A stretch of 47,971 nucleotides of DNA from Ignavibacteria bacterium (GCA_031261605.1 JAISJI010000004.1:1-47971), one strand, 5' to 3'; positions 26,001-34,529 are shown, counted from the first letter of the stretch. Translations and numbers: made by a program. The notes: generated from the sequence alone by a model not told the origin.

Positions 26001-28435
26001 ACTACCCAGCTAGCTGGAATGGCGGCGTAACTCCTCCCGCTAACGACCAATATGCAGGTGGTGGCGTAACTATATATAATTCAGTTTTAGATAGATGGTC
26101 TACTGTTCTCTATCCAAATCCATCAGATAACTCATTAGCACAATACAGAATCGCTGGCGGTTTGCAATTTAATCCATACGACGATGGTTTTGATTTTGAA
26201 TTCTATAGATATTCAGTGCCCGTTCCAGATTACTTTATCCAATATAGTCCTGTAGATTTAGGTAAGAACTTCCGCTTCAGAATTAAAGTTGTAGAAACAA
26301 ACTACGATGGCACCGGCGACCAATTAGGAGTAACAGGTCCAAATCCTGTTAATCCTGCAGACGATGAAGATGACTTCTTTGTAGATAACGTAGCTGTAAT
26401 GTTCCCAGATAACTCAACTGATATTGAAGCACAAATAGTAAAATTCTTACTTCCTTATGCAAAAATCCCAGTGAACCAAGCAGTAGATATTCCTGTAGTT
26501 GTTAGATTAGCAAATATGGGAACAAGAGACGCAAACCCATTCACAGTAAAGGTTAAAATCTATCGAGGCGATATAACACCGGGTGCAGAATTATATTGTA
26601 AAACAGTATCTGTTGCTCAATTACCAAAAAGCACTGCAACAGAAATAACAATGCCAACATTCTCACCAAAGAACTTCACTTCTTCGAACAATGGTAACGA
26701 AATATTTGTTCTGCAAGTAATTGCATTGTATCCAGACGATATATTCAGGATTAATGATACTACAAGAAAGAATGAAACAATAATGTTCTCAGATGAATTT
26801 GCTTATGCTGCAGATGGCGCAATAAATGATGTAGAAGCTTCGTCCATCGGAACTGGTATGCCCGGTAAAGGTCTTAACCTACTCGGTAATTCATTTAGTG
26901 GCTTCCTTAACCCAGGTACTGGTAACCCAGCAATATCAAGCTACTCAGATGCACGTCCAAACTATGCGCATCCAAATGAATATCTGTCATTCTGGCAATT
27001 GAACCCAGCCGGCGAAGACCCACTACCTTGGATAGAATATATCGCAGGTGGCTCAATAGATGCAGAGCGTTTAGGTTACCCACACGCTGGTATAACTTAT
27101 GTTAGTGGCGAAATCGCAACTAAATTTGTCGTAGGTGCAAAAGATAATCTATCCGGTGTTAGAGCAACATTCGCAGGCGCAAACCAAGCATTTGATGATA
27201 TTTCTTTCACTGTATATAATGATAACAACGGCGTTCCTGGAAACTTAAAATATGGAACAATGTTCGGACGCAGAATGATGTCAAAAACTCCAGGCGGAAC
27301 TGAAACTTATGTTCCTGTTGGCTCACCAGTTCTTTACCAATTCCCAACTCCTATAAGTTTGGAAAAGGGCACCTATTGGATAGCAATAGGTCAATTAGGC
27401 GAAACTGGCTTAGAATTAGCAGGTTCAGCACAGTCAATGGGTATGAGAACAATGCTGGTAGGCGTTACTACCGGTGACTACGGACAAGGTGTCGGACAAA
27501 GAGGCATAATGGGTAGAACAGGTATCCAATTGATGTTGGATAAACGTTTCCGCACGCCACAAACAATATCTCCTTATGGTAGAGTATATGTTAACAATAA
27601 CGTTTTCGCTTATAAGAATGTAATCGGTAGCGGCAATACTTGGAAACAATTTATGCCAACAACCGGCGATGTAGCATACGCTCACCTCGACCACCTCGGC
27701 ACTTTGGGCGCACACTACAACAACTATAAAACATTCACAAGAGGCACTTGGCTACCACTACTTACTCCTTATTTCGGTTTGGCTAGTGTAGTTGCAGATG
27801 ACAAATACTATCCTTGCGATGATGATGTAAATGGCTCAACTCCATTGTCTATCGAAATCACTTCCTTTACAGGTAATGCACGCAATGGCGGTATTGACCT
27901 TACTTGGGAAACAGCATCAGAAACAAACAACCACAGCTTCATCGTTGAAAGAAGCGAAATCGGTAACGACGCTTGGGACGAAGTTGATAACGTAGCCGGC
28001 GCTGGCACTACTACTACACCTCAAATCTATGGTATGAGAGACAACAACGTAGTATCCGGTCATACTTACCAATATCGCTTATACAATATGGACTTCGACG
28101 GCGCTATCTCCTGCCAAAACAACAATATCATCACAGTTGAATACAACGATAATAATATTCTTGATTTAGCTCAAAATAGCCCAAATCCATTCGCAACAGA
28201 AACTTATTTCAAACTTACCGTTCCTAACCAAAACGTTACACTTCAAGTATTAGATATTTTCGGTAGAGTCGTAAGAACTATCGTAGATAACCAACTGCTT
28301 AATGGCACTAACGAATACTCTTGGAATGGAAGCAATGAAGGCGGCGCAAAGGTTGCTGACGGTAACTATATCCTTAGATTAGTTGCTGGTAATGAAATTA
28401 TCACTAAGAAAATATCTTATATCAAAACAAGATAA
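23054..28435 (+). CDS. giant secreted protein with T9SS type A sorting domain
   Basis: The start at 23054 follows ggag (23044-23047); a TTG four codons earlier overlaps that site and is rejected. The 1793-residue product has a signal peptide (MKKFCLLIAMLFFAVICSIG, ending TYAQ). Near residue 165 is a segment IPIGFAFYVNGIRYDSFYVS that resembles a surface-protein beta domain. The middle is aromatic- and Asn-rich with no domain I can name. Residues 1597-1690 look like a fibronectin-III-type domain common before sorting signals (ITSFTGNARNGGIDLTWETA). Residues 1704-1793 are a T9SS type A C-terminal domain (QNSPNPF, VLDIFGRVVRTI, DGNYILRLVAG). The protein is therefore exported across the outer membrane and probably attached to the surface. 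Confidence 0.88.
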   Translation: MKKFCLLIAMLFFAVICSIGITYAQPKHMSDIGFNTIPSPFTEIDTSPLARTSPAISTGYYFMDNQSTSEGIWKPSPNPNGNTGLLPLTFEEDLWYQIYSGPRQVPVNEFESGYDIVNRLILPPPTGKTPREGYRYFRNPAQYPDYSNRMYKNPGIDTTKNAIAGPIPIGFAFYVNGIRYDSFYVSPRGIIALSNRRYLYDGEGRRAIPPNKTDCYDPMSADWPFPNDASNPTQGRYHAYPGNLTGNSINDPIADNYGFVNLACGGDPMNATSGIRTPMIGSDNNVPTASGSMRTRLANNIYAGGAFVTPLEGPFWLPQFDERTQRADHYGEVYYKRSMTSDRLIIYFKNLQMESGTYQFTQGGQVRETFNIDPTGMGRAGMLDPVTGAPIAGTSDINTVAGSCQVELNRIDSSITFRYGNWVGSAYRVPTSTTQAPTINPANVIMQPFASVAVGGYARHKGYDTKDPSTYTRTETNPWSGQYVQVTQEYNGYLGKTVDMQQRRTEILTTSFEIKFKQWRNALRLADVQYFVRKKTDTATAFNDPVKTDAVNDFYNPFELLAGHEQLGILQPVGIIQNLTNDIQSPTGVNFVEQDFQFRARLLIRNKITDKYVYNRFAKVSNTCLRLPENTNSSDCGADPYYLVRYSDVVKSSAGVYTATPKALSSLPENLNGIPTYRFALVKFPTYRPNEIIDNQIGIMELACITEAVDPNTNAVIGDEWPFDDSAKISFWVINRLREFRDNGEFHNLTGVGNIPNANKWVYSGFSRNQASVEIVQSDQSSSLNPLPPVGDIAAINNDRSILPSPMIKMYWSNVDNTSLGSKITSFPIDMRGKEGSLVTLAVQRAAANIDVQRGFADATMFGPEPRVVFVRGYDTTGSKHSGKIDNMSGNGTNADPDFDYLAVEFLRPSLNGIRNITMTGSDSNKNDNFNQTNNSPNAFWRHHPYWKGSSETAPIVENAPALAIYGGGGYFLGWSFADKKTYYPASWNGGVTPPANDQYAGGGVTIYNSVLDRWSTVLYPNPSDNSLAQYRIAGGLQFNPYDDGFDFEFYRYSVPVPDYFIQYSPVDLGKNFRFRIKVVETNYDGTGDQLGVTGPNPVNPADDEDDFFVDNVAVMFPDNSTDIEAQIVKFLLPYAKIPVNQAVDIPVVVRLANMGTRDANPFTVKVKIYRGDITPGAELYCKTVSVAQLPKSTATEITMPTFSPKNFTSSNNGNEIFVLQVIALYPDDIFRINDTTRKNETIMFSDEFAYAADGAINDVEASSIGTGMPGKGLNLLGNSFSGFLNPGTGNPAISSYSDARPNYAHPNEYLSFWQLNPAGEDPLPWIEYIAGGSIDAERLGYPHAGITYVSGEIATKFVVGAKDNLSGVRATFAGANQAFDDISFTVYNDNNGVPGNLKYGTMFGRRMMSKTPGGTETYVPVGSPVLYQFPTPISLEKGTYWIAIGQLGETGLELAGSAQSMGMRTMLVGVTTGDYGQGVGQRGIMGRTGIQLMLDKRFRTPQTISPYGRVYVNNNVFAYKNVIGSGNTWKQFMPTTGDVAYAHLDHLGTLGAHYNNYKTFTRGTWLPLLTPYFGLASVVADDKYYPCDDDVNGSTPLSIEITSFTGNARNGGIDLTWETASETNNHSFIVERSEIGNDAWDEVDNVAGAGTTTTPQIYGMRDNNVVSGHTYQYRLYNMDFDGAISCQNNNIITVEYNDNNILDLAQNSPNPFATETYFKLTVPNQNVTLQVLDIFGRVVRTIVDNQLLNGTNEYSWNGSNEGGAKVADGNYILRLVAGNEIITKKISYIKTR

Positions 28436-28455
28436 TTCCATTAAATAAGATTATA

Positions 28456-28490
28456 AAGCCCGCTGCATTCTGTGTAGTGGGCTTTTTTTT
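28456..28490 (+). terminator. rho-independent terminator after the giant protein gene
   Basis: A 12-bp stem with two G-U pairs (28456-28467 and 28473-28484) encloses a 5-base loop and runs into a T stretch to 28490. It begins 20 bases after the stop codon. Confidence 0.88.
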
Positions 28491-28600
28491 GCTACAGGTA
28501 TGGGATATTTTAGGCGAAAAGTTGTGTAAATTGGATAAAATTCATTAAATTGAAAACCCCAAAAATATTTTTTTACATATAACCAATAATTTTATAGAAT

Positions 28601-29704
28601 ATGGACCGTCCAGAGTGGGTTCCACACGACGCCGGACACGAGTTTACTACTTACATAATGTCCGCTGCAGATGCACAAGTAGGTGTGCAAGAATCACCCA
28701 ATATGCAGTTAGTAAAGAAGAAGAAACTTACGACAGATGACTATGTTAATGGCATCTTAGAGCGAAATATGGCGGTGCTATCCAAAGCCATTACACTGAT
28801 AGAAAGCAACTCACTAGCATATATTTCGCAAGCACAAGATGTGCTACAAGGAATATTACCACAAACAGGAAGGTCTATTAGGGTTGGTATATCCGGACCA
28901 CCCGGTGCAGGTAAAAGCACAACCATAGAATCGCTTGGTTGCTACCTCTGCAAGCAAGGACTGAAAGTAGCGGTGCTGGCAATAGACCCGAGTTCAACGC
29001 TTACAAAGGGCTCTATACTTGGCGATAAGACACGTATGGAATTGCTTTCACGCGAAAAGAATGCTTACATCAGACCATCACCATCGGCTGGAACACTTGG
29101 CGGAGTCGCTCGCAAAACACGCGAAACCATCCTCGCTTGTGAAGCAGCGGGCTACGATGTGATACTGATAGAAACGATTGGTGTAGGGCAGAGTGAAATA
29201 ACGGTGCGTTCTATGGTGGATTTCTTTCTATTGGTGCTGATACCCGGCTCTGGCGATGAGTTGCAGGGAATTAAGAAAGGCGTTGTAGAAATTTCAGATA
29301 TGATAGCGATTAATAAAGCGGATGGCGATAATATACAATTCGCAAACCTTACGAAATCCGCATACCAGCAAGCCGTTGGAATGCTCCACCACGCTACGCC
29401 GGGTTGGAAAACCATTGTGCGGACCTTCTCTGCGTTACAGAACAAAGGAATAGCGGATATTTGGACGGATATAAATACATTTATGGATTTGACTAAACAA
29501 AATGGAGCATTCGAAGAACGTCGTAATTCGCAAGTTTTGCATTGGGTGAAATCAATGGTAGAGGAAGAATTGACGAGCAGATTTTACAACAACGCAGCGA
29601 TACAAGAGATGCGTCCGAAGGTCGTAGAGGATGTTCTTAGTGGAGCATTAACGCCGACAAGTGCAGTGGAATTGCTGCTCAATACATATTACAGTAAACA
29701 ATAA
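28601..29704 (+). CDS. meaB: MeaB/ArgK-type G3E P-loop GTPase (methylmalonyl-CoA mutase chaperone)
   Basis: MeaB protects and reloads the B12-dependent methylmalonyl-CoA mutase by GTP-driven gating of cofactor transfer. The P-loop GPPGAGKST is at about residues 99-107. The family segments LAIDPSSTLTKGSILGDKTRM, IRPSPSAGTLGG and IETIGVGQSE follow, and NKADGDN supplies the guanine-specificity motif. The 367-residue length is slightly long because of an N-terminal extension of about 45 residues (MDRPEWVPHDAGHEF...). The mutase genes are not in the window. pdxJ follows after 24 bases. Historic annotations as 'LAO/AO transport ATPase' refer to the same family. Confidence 0.92.
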   Translation: MDRPEWVPHDAGHEFTTYIMSAADAQVGVQESPNMQLVKKKKLTTDDYVNGILERNMAVLSKAITLIESNSLAYISQAQDVLQGILPQTGRSIRVGISGPPGAGKSTTIESLGCYLCKQGLKVAVLAIDPSSTLTKGSILGDKTRMELLSREKNAYIRPSPSAGTLGGVARKTRETILACEAAGYDVILIETIGVGQSEITVRSMVDFFLLVLIPGSGDELQGIKKGVVEISDMIAINKADGDNIQFANLTKSAYQQAVGMLHHATPGWKTIVRTFSALQNKGIADIWTDINTFMDLTKQNGAFEERRNSQVLHWVKSMVEEELTSRFYNNAAIQEMRPKVVEDVLSGALTPTSAVELLLNTYYSKQ

Positions 29705-29728
29705 TATATACACAAATACGGAGAAATA

Positions 29729-30478
29729 ATGTATTTTAACTTAAATTTAAATGTAGACCATTTTGCAACTTTGAGGAATGCCCGCGGTGGCAATGAACCA
29801 GACCCAGCAACAGCAGCCGTTATAGCAGAACTTGCTGGTGCTACCGGTATAGTTACACATTTGCGTAAGGATAGACGCCACATTAACGATAAAGATGTGC
29901 TTAAAATAAAGGATATAATATCTACGAAATTAAATTTAGAAATGTCCTCGGATGCAGAGATAGTTGATTTTGCTTGTAATCTCAAGCCGGCTGTATCTAC
30001 TATAGTTCCGGAGACAGACAATGAGATAACTACCGAAGGCGGTTTGGATGTAGTGCATCATATACCACATTTGAAAGAGGTAGCAAAGAAATTGCACGAC
30101 AATGGCATTCAGGTAAGTTTGTTCATAGAGCCGGATAGAGAGCAAATAGATGCTGCTTTGGAAGTGAAAGCGGATATTGTAGAGTTCAATACGAAATATT
30201 TTGCTATAGCGTTTAATACACATCAGCGAGATAAAATATCCGCTGAAATTAGCAAACTATATGATAGTTGCGATTACTCTGAGGAGCAATCCTTATATGT
30301 AGCAGCAGGACATAGTTTGAATTACTCGAATATAGTGGAATTCTGCAATGTGACAAATATAATGGAGTATAACATAGGTCATTCCATCGTGGCTCGCTCT
30401 GCACTTGTAGGCATTAACGCTGCTGTGAAAGAGATGCTGGATGTGATGACACGCCACAAAGTTTTTTATTGCGTATAG
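29729..30478 (+). CDS. pdxJ: pyridoxine 5'-phosphate synthase
   Basis: PdxJ condenses 1-deoxyxylulose 5-phosphate with 3-amino-2-oxopropyl phosphate to form pyridoxine 5'-phosphate, so this cell makes vitamin B6 by the DXP-dependent route. The 249-residue protein has all family marks: LNLNVDHFATLRNARGG at the start, DPATAAVIAELAGATGIVTH, LRKDRRHI, ETDNEITTEGG, and at the C-terminus AAGHSLNYSN and EYNIGHSIVARS. A Shine-Dalgarno (ggag, 29720-29723) precedes the ATG. It probably shares a transcript with meaB and ends in a terminator inside the convergent gene. Confidence 0.96.
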   Translation: MYFNLNLNVDHFATLRNARGGNEPDPATAAVIAELAGATGIVTHLRKDRRHINDKDVLKIKDIISTKLNLEMSSDAEIVDFACNLKPAVSTIVPETDNEITTEGGLDVVHHIPHLKEVAKKLHDNGIQVSLFIEPDREQIDAALEVKADIVEFNTKYFAIAFNTHQRDKISAEISKLYDSCDYSEEQSLYVAAGHSLNYSNIVEFCNVTNIMEYNIGHSIVARSALVGINAAVKEMLDVMTRHKVFYCV

Positions 30479-30498
30479 AGGAACGAAAGTATAGATGT

Positions 30499-30543
30499 AG
30501 GACGAAATAGTTGTTATACAGCAATGGTTTCGTCCTTTTTTTT
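30499..30543 (+). terminator. rho-independent terminator of pdxJ, inside the convergent gene
   Basis: Perfect 9-bp arms aggacgaaa (30499-30507) and tttcgtcct (30528-30536) are separated by 20 bases, and a T run follows. The right arm and T run also form the last codons of the minus-strand membrane protein gene, giving its Lys-Lys-Lys-Asp-Glu-Thr end. Confidence 0.78.
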
Positions 30544-30816
30544 GTCTGCCTTTATAAAGAAGAAGTAGAAGAAAAATATTTCTGGAATGATAAGTAGAAC
30601 AAGCGACAATGCGTCTTTAGAGAAGTAATAAGAATTAATACTATCCGGATATATAACTTCAGCAATGGAAGTAGCGATAGACCAGCCAACAATGAACACC
30701 AATGCGACAACGGCTAGCGCAAGGAAGCCATCCCGCAAGCATTGATTTTGCCAATATTTAGTGAAGGCGTATAGTCCGGCTAAGATGTGCAAATGAAAGA
30801 TAAAAAGCTCGAGCAT
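30514..30816 (-). CDS. small multi-pass membrane protein of unknown function
   Basis: The 100-residue product has three likely membrane segments: about residues 4-18, 29-52 (GFLALAVVALVFIVGWSIAT) and 68-90 (ALSLVLLIIPEIFFFYFFF). It ends in a charged KADKKKDE tail. I do not recognise the family. The short length, clean start and hydrophobic pattern support a real gene, although its 3' end also serves as the pdxJ terminator. It stands alone on the minus strand, divergent from cutA. Confidence 0.65.
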   Translation of the reverse strand: MLELFIFHLHILAGLYAFTKYWQNQCLRDGFLALAVVALVFIVGWSIATSIAEVIYPDSINSYYFSKDALSLVLLIIPEIFFFYFFFIKADKKKDETIAV

Positions 30817-30919
30817 AAATACAAATTGCAGTTACAAAAGAAATTGTTTTTATTATTGAGCAAAAATAAGTATTTTAAACGAATAAATAACTTTTTTTCA
30901 CTAATAATGGACAACTATT

Positions 30920-31258
30920 ATGGCAACTAATATGAATAATTTCATAGAATATTCTCTAATATTTATCACCGTGCCATCTCTTGAAGAGGCACGCACAATC
31001 GCAAAAACATTGGTAGAGGAGCGTTTAGTATCATCTGTCACCACAATTCCATCGGTCATTTCAACATTTAAGTTCCAAGATAAAATAGAGGAATATTCCG
31101 AGACACAGATAATCGTAAAGACGCGTTCCAATCTATTTGAGAAACTTACAGATAGAGTTAAGCAACTCCATTCGGCTATCTTGCCAGAGATTATTAAGGT
31201 GCGTGTATCAGAGATGCCACCAGACCTTATGATGTGGGTGCAAGACCAGATGCTGTAA
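30920..31258 (+). CDS. cutA: CutA1-family protein
   Basis: CutA1 proteins are small, very stable trimers linked in E. coli to divalent-metal tolerance; their true function is unsettled. The 112-residue sequence follows the family pattern: FITVPSLEEARTIAKTLVEERLVSSVTTIP, then KIEEYSETQIIVKTR, LFEKLTDRVKQLH and the end segment LPEIIKVRVSEMPPDLMMWV. The cysteine often found in the ERLAACVN motif is replaced by serine. It opens a five-gene run in which most genes are separated by fewer than ten bases. Confidence 0.92.
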   Translation: MATNMNNFIEYSLIFITVPSLEEARTIAKTLVEERLVSSVTTIPSVISTFKFQDKIEEYSETQIIVKTRSNLFEKLTDRVKQLHSAILPEIIKVRVSEMPPDLMMWVQDQML

Positions 31259-31264
31259 TGAGTG

Positions 31265-32485
31265 ATGCGTATGGAGAATGTTATAAAACCATCTCTTACC
31301 GAATTTATTGCAGAGCACATAAAGGATGATTTGCATCGCACCATATTGAATAAACGGAAGTATATAAGCGGAACGTTTTCGGACGAATGCTTCGATACTG
31401 CCGTTAGCAATATCTATGCAAGGCAGAATTATTGGCATAAATTTCCCACTTACTGCCAAAATATTAACTTCAATTTTGGTGGCAAGTTAGTATTGGAACA
31501 AGCGTCATCGGAATATACAGCTACATACAAAGCCAATATAATTCCACAATTTGCTCGCTCATTAGACCTGACCGGCGGTCTTGGCATTGATAGCATATCC
31601 TTCGCTGCAAAGGCAGAGAGCCATACGTATTGCGATGTGGATGCGTATTGTTGCGAGCGATTTAGAGAGAATGCAGAGATGCTGCAACTCAATAACATCA
31701 GCGTATTGCAGGAATCCGCAGAAGTAGCATTAGCGAATTTTGTGCATAATGGTGAACGCTTTGGTATTGTGTATATAGACCCATCGCGTAGGAATACTCA
31801 ACAACGGCGTGCGTTGTTGCTCAAAGATATGCAGCCGAATGTGCTACTCTTGCAAGATGCCTTGCTCCAAGTGGCGGATACCCTGATGTATAAACTATCT
31901 CCTTTGTTTGACATACGCAGGGCGATGGGTGAGTTGCGTAGTGTCCGTGAAGTGCATATCGTTTCAATCAATAATGAATGCAAGGAGTTGCTAGTGGTGT
32001 GCAGTAGTGTTCGCAATACTTCGATTAAGTATGTAGCGAGCAATATTAATTCTGCAACAGAGGTCGTGGAGACGAGCGAATTCCCTGAGAATGCTCCCGA
32101 TGATGATATTGCTTATTCTATGCCGAAGAATTATATATATGAGGCGAATAGTTCGTTAATGAAATTGGGTTTTTGGGCAGATATTAGCCAGAAATATGGA
32201 ATGTCCAAGTTGCATCCAAATTCGCATCTATGGACGGATGATAATTATATAGATGATTTCCAAGGACGAAAATTTGTATTGCAGGAAGTAGTGAAGTATA
32301 ATAAGAAGGCGGTGTTAGCAGCACTCGCAGGAGTGAATAAAGCGAATATTACTTGTCGCAATTTTCCGCATAGCGTAGATGTGGTTCGTAAGAAATTGCA
32401 ATTAGGTGATGGTGGCGACTACTACATATTCGCTACTACATTGATATCCGGACAGCCCGCAATACTCATAACAAAGAAAGTGTAG
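31265..32485 (+). CDS. THUMP-like-domain class I SAM-dependent methyltransferase
   Basis: The protein carries a SAM-binding motif DLTGGLGIDSISFAAKA followed by an acidic residue (YCDVDAYCC), and a catalytic-type motif YIDPSRRN. The C-terminal part (residues about 320-405: FQGRKFVLQEVVKYNKKA, ANITCRNFPHSVDVVRKKL, DGGDYYIFATT) matches the THUMP-like domain. These proteins are predicted RNA methyltransferases; the substrate is unknown to me. The start could be GTG 31262, ATG 31265 or ATG 31271; ATG 31265 leaves 6 bases after the cutA stop. Length is about 406 residues. Confidence 0.82.
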   Translation: MRMENVIKPSLTEFIAEHIKDDLHRTILNKRKYISGTFSDECFDTAVSNIYARQNYWHKFPTYCQNINFNFGGKLVLEQASSEYTATYKANIIPQFARSLDLTGGLGIDSISFAAKAESHTYCDVDAYCCERFRENAEMLQLNNISVLQESAEVALANFVHNGERFGIVYIDPSRRNTQQRRALLLKDMQPNVLLLQDALLQVADTLMYKLSPLFDIRRAMGELRSVREVHIVSINNECKELLVVCSSVRNTSIKYVASNINSATEVVETSEFPENAPDDDIAYSMPKNYIYEANSSLMKLGFWADISQKYGMSKLHPNSHLWTDDNYIDDFQGRKFVLQEVVKYNKKAVLAALAGVNKANITCRNFPHSVDVVRKKLQLGDGGDYYIFATTLISGQPAILITKKV

Positions 32486-32494
32486 AAAGAAAGT

Positions 32495-33397
32495 ATGAAA
32501 CACATAATGAAAGATAAAACAACCATTTGTATTGGAATAATTGTATTATTGCTATCGTCATCGTTTGCGAATTGCCAAGGATTTATAGACACGGTATATT
32601 CATATAGATGGGGTAGTGGTAGCCAGCAGGTAGGTCGTGCCACAGAATATTTTCCGCAAAATATATTTGGAACACCGGTATCTACTGCTACTCAATATAG
32701 CCCAGCATTTGCGGATGAGGATGTATGCTCTCTCGGGTTGTCGGGTGAGATAGTGGTTGGAAAAGCCGGATACTACATAGTGGATAGACCGGGTGTGGAT
32801 TTCATAATTTTTGAGAATGTGTTCGCTACACTTAATGGTGCAAAGGTATTCGCAGAGCCAGCAATAGTGTCGGTAAGCAAGGATGGCATTACATATTACG
32901 ATTTCCCATATAACGCAGAGACATTGGATGGCTTGGCAGGAGTGAATTGGACTAATGGAGATGCTAATCCATTTGATTATCCAGCAAGTGGAGGAGATGG
33001 CTTTGACCTCGCAACGCTTGGTATAGATAGCATTTGCTATATTAAGATACACGATACGGCTGTTCTTGCAGCAGCATTACCTCCATCCGATAAGTATTAC
33101 TCACCGAAAGCACTACTCACTGGCTTTGACCTTGATGCTGTGGCGTTAGTGCATATATCGCCAATCGGGAACGATGAGCAGTTGCTCACCATTAGCAATA
33201 CGCAAGGAACAATAACTCTATCGCCGAACCAAGTAGGCGTGAAGGTGTGGCTGTCTGATATACAAGGAAATACGCTATTGCAGAGGACGTTAGATGCTCC
33301 ATACATATTGAGCAAGCGATATAGAAACATTCCGCTATTGCTCAAGGCAGAGCGACAAGGTATTACACAAAATTATAAGATAATGAGTATAGAGTGA
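32495..33397 (+). CDS. secreted surface protein, possibly with a degenerate sorting tail
   Basis: A signal peptide (TTICIGIIVLLLSSSFANC, cleavage after about residue 27) precedes a beta-rich domain. The core reads VSLG-like VCSLGLSGEIVVGKAGY, then GVDFIIFENVFA, AEPAIVSVSKDGITYYDFP and GGDGFDLATLGIDSICYIKI. This pattern occurs in cell-surface proteins of several phyla, with no assigned function that I know. The last 60 residues (VGVKVWLSDIQGNTLLQRTL ending YKIMSIE) resemble a weakened T9SS sorting domain. ATG 32507 is an alternative start. Its stop overlaps the next ATG by one base. Confidence 0.75.
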   Translation: MKHIMKDKTTICIGIIVLLLSSSFANCQGFIDTVYSYRWGSGSQQVGRATEYFPQNIFGTPVSTATQYSPAFADEDVCSLGLSGEIVVGKAGYYIVDRPGVDFIIFENVFATLNGAKVFAEPAIVSVSKDGITYYDFPYNAETLDGLAGVNWTNGDANPFDYPASGGDGFDLATLGIDSICYIKIHDTAVLAAALPPSDKYYSPKALLTGFDLDAVALVHISPIGNDEQLLTISNTQGTITLSPNQVGVKVWLSDIQGNTLLQRTLDAPYILSKRYRNIPLLLKAERQGITQNYKIMSIE

Positions 33398-33672
33398 TGA
33401 ATATAAAGGAAATTGTAGAGAGCCAAAATTGCGAGGACAACAGCGTCAAGTTATCCGTATTCCTTACCGCCGATGTGCTGAAGGAGGATATGGAACTGCT
33501 TGCTATTGGTAGGACTCTGATATACAGCGAAGATTTTCCGCTTCCCTATTTTAAGATAATTACACCGGAATACACAATGCGTGGAGCATTGGGAACAGAC
33601 CGAATCACAATAGATTTTAATAGCACCGATGCGGAAGGATGTCGGAAGAAAATATTACCACTATTTGAATGA
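33397..33672 (+). CDS. 91-residue protein of unknown function, coupled to the permease
   Basis: The ATG at 33397 overlaps the previous stop (TGATG), and its own stop overlaps the next start (ATGA), so translation is probably coupled on both sides. The product is soluble and mixed alpha/beta, without a signal peptide or membrane helix. A central part reads LPYFKIITPEYTMRGALGTDR. I do not recognise the family. Small proteins of this kind sometimes bind nucleic acids or regulate a partner, but nothing in the sequence shows that. A GTG at 33394 is an alternative start. Confidence 0.7.
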   Translation: MNIKEIVESQNCEDNSVKLSVFLTADVLKEDMELLAIGRTLIYSEDFPLPYFKIITPEYTMRGALGTDRITIDFNSTDAEGCRKKILPLFE

Positions 33673-34529
33673 AACGCAATACTTTACTAATGCTACTACC
33701 GTGGCTGTTAATATTCCTAAGTTTTTGGCTGTATCCATTGCTGATGACCGGATATTATAGCATTACGGATTATAATACGCTAACAAATGCTTCTAATGTT
33801 ATTGGTTTGGATAACTATAAGCGTATGTTTAGTGACCCATTGTTTTGGAAGGCATTAGGCAATACCTTTGCATTCACTCTGGGCACGGTTCCATTCTCTA
33901 CAACATTTGCATTGCTACTTGCGGCTATGCTTAATAGCAAGTCCGTGAAGTTCCAATCGCTTTTTAAGTCCTCCTTCTTTCTGCCGTCAATGACTTCATT
34001 GGTGGTGGTGTCGTTGATATTTACTAATCTTTATGCAATGAATGGCTATATCAATTCAATACTATCTACATTGGGTTTCCCATTTCCTCGTAAGGGATGG
34101 CTGATGGACCCGCGGACGTCACTGGGTTCAATAATGGTGATGGATGTGTGGTCGGCGACTGGTTACTATATGATAATATTTTTGGCTGCGATGCAAGCGA
34201 TACCGCGAAATCTGTATGACCAAGCGCGATTGGTAGGAGCAAGTGCGAGGTATCAGTTGCTACATATAACGCTGCCGATGTTGCGTTCTACGCTTGCGTT
34301 CGTGCTGGTAATCAATGTTATCAAGTCCTTTCAGGTGTTTATGGAGATATATATAATGACGAAAGGTGGTCCGCTAAATTCTACGACGACGATAGTGTAT
34401 ATGATATTCACGAATGGCTTTGAGAAGACAAATGCAATGGGATATGCAGCCGCCATTTCATATCTGCTATTCTTTTTGCTGTTGGTGGTGTCCTTTGTGC
34501 AACTCAAATTTATAAATAGGAAGAATTGA
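33669..34529 (+). CDS. MalF/UgpA-type sugar ABC transporter permease, orphan
   Basis: The 286-residue protein has six predicted membrane helices, starting with LLMLLPWLLIFLSFWLYPLL. It carries the permease cytoplasmic loop DQARLVGASARYQLLHITLP, the EAA-type motif that docks on the ATPase, and the end region MTKGGPLNSTTTIVYMIF typical of carbohydrate-uptake (CUT1) permeases. CUT1 systems need a second permease, a binding protein and an ATPase, none of which is adjacent. The start overlaps the upstream stop by four bases (ATGA). The stop directly abuts the dprA stop on the other strand. Confidence 0.9.
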   Translation: MKRNTLLMLLPWLLIFLSFWLYPLLMTGYYSITDYNTLTNASNVIGLDNYKRMFSDPLFWKALGNTFAFTLGTVPFSTTFALLLAAMLNSKSVKFQSLFKSSFFLPSMTSLVVVSLIFTNLYAMNGYINSILSTLGFPFPRKGWLMDPRTSLGSIMVMDVWSATGYYMIIFLAAMQAIPRNLYDQARLVGASARYQLLHITLPMLRSTLAFVLVINVIKSFQVFMEIYIMTKGGPLNSTTTIVYMIFTNGFEKTNAMGYAAAISYLLFFLLLVVSFVQLKFINRKN

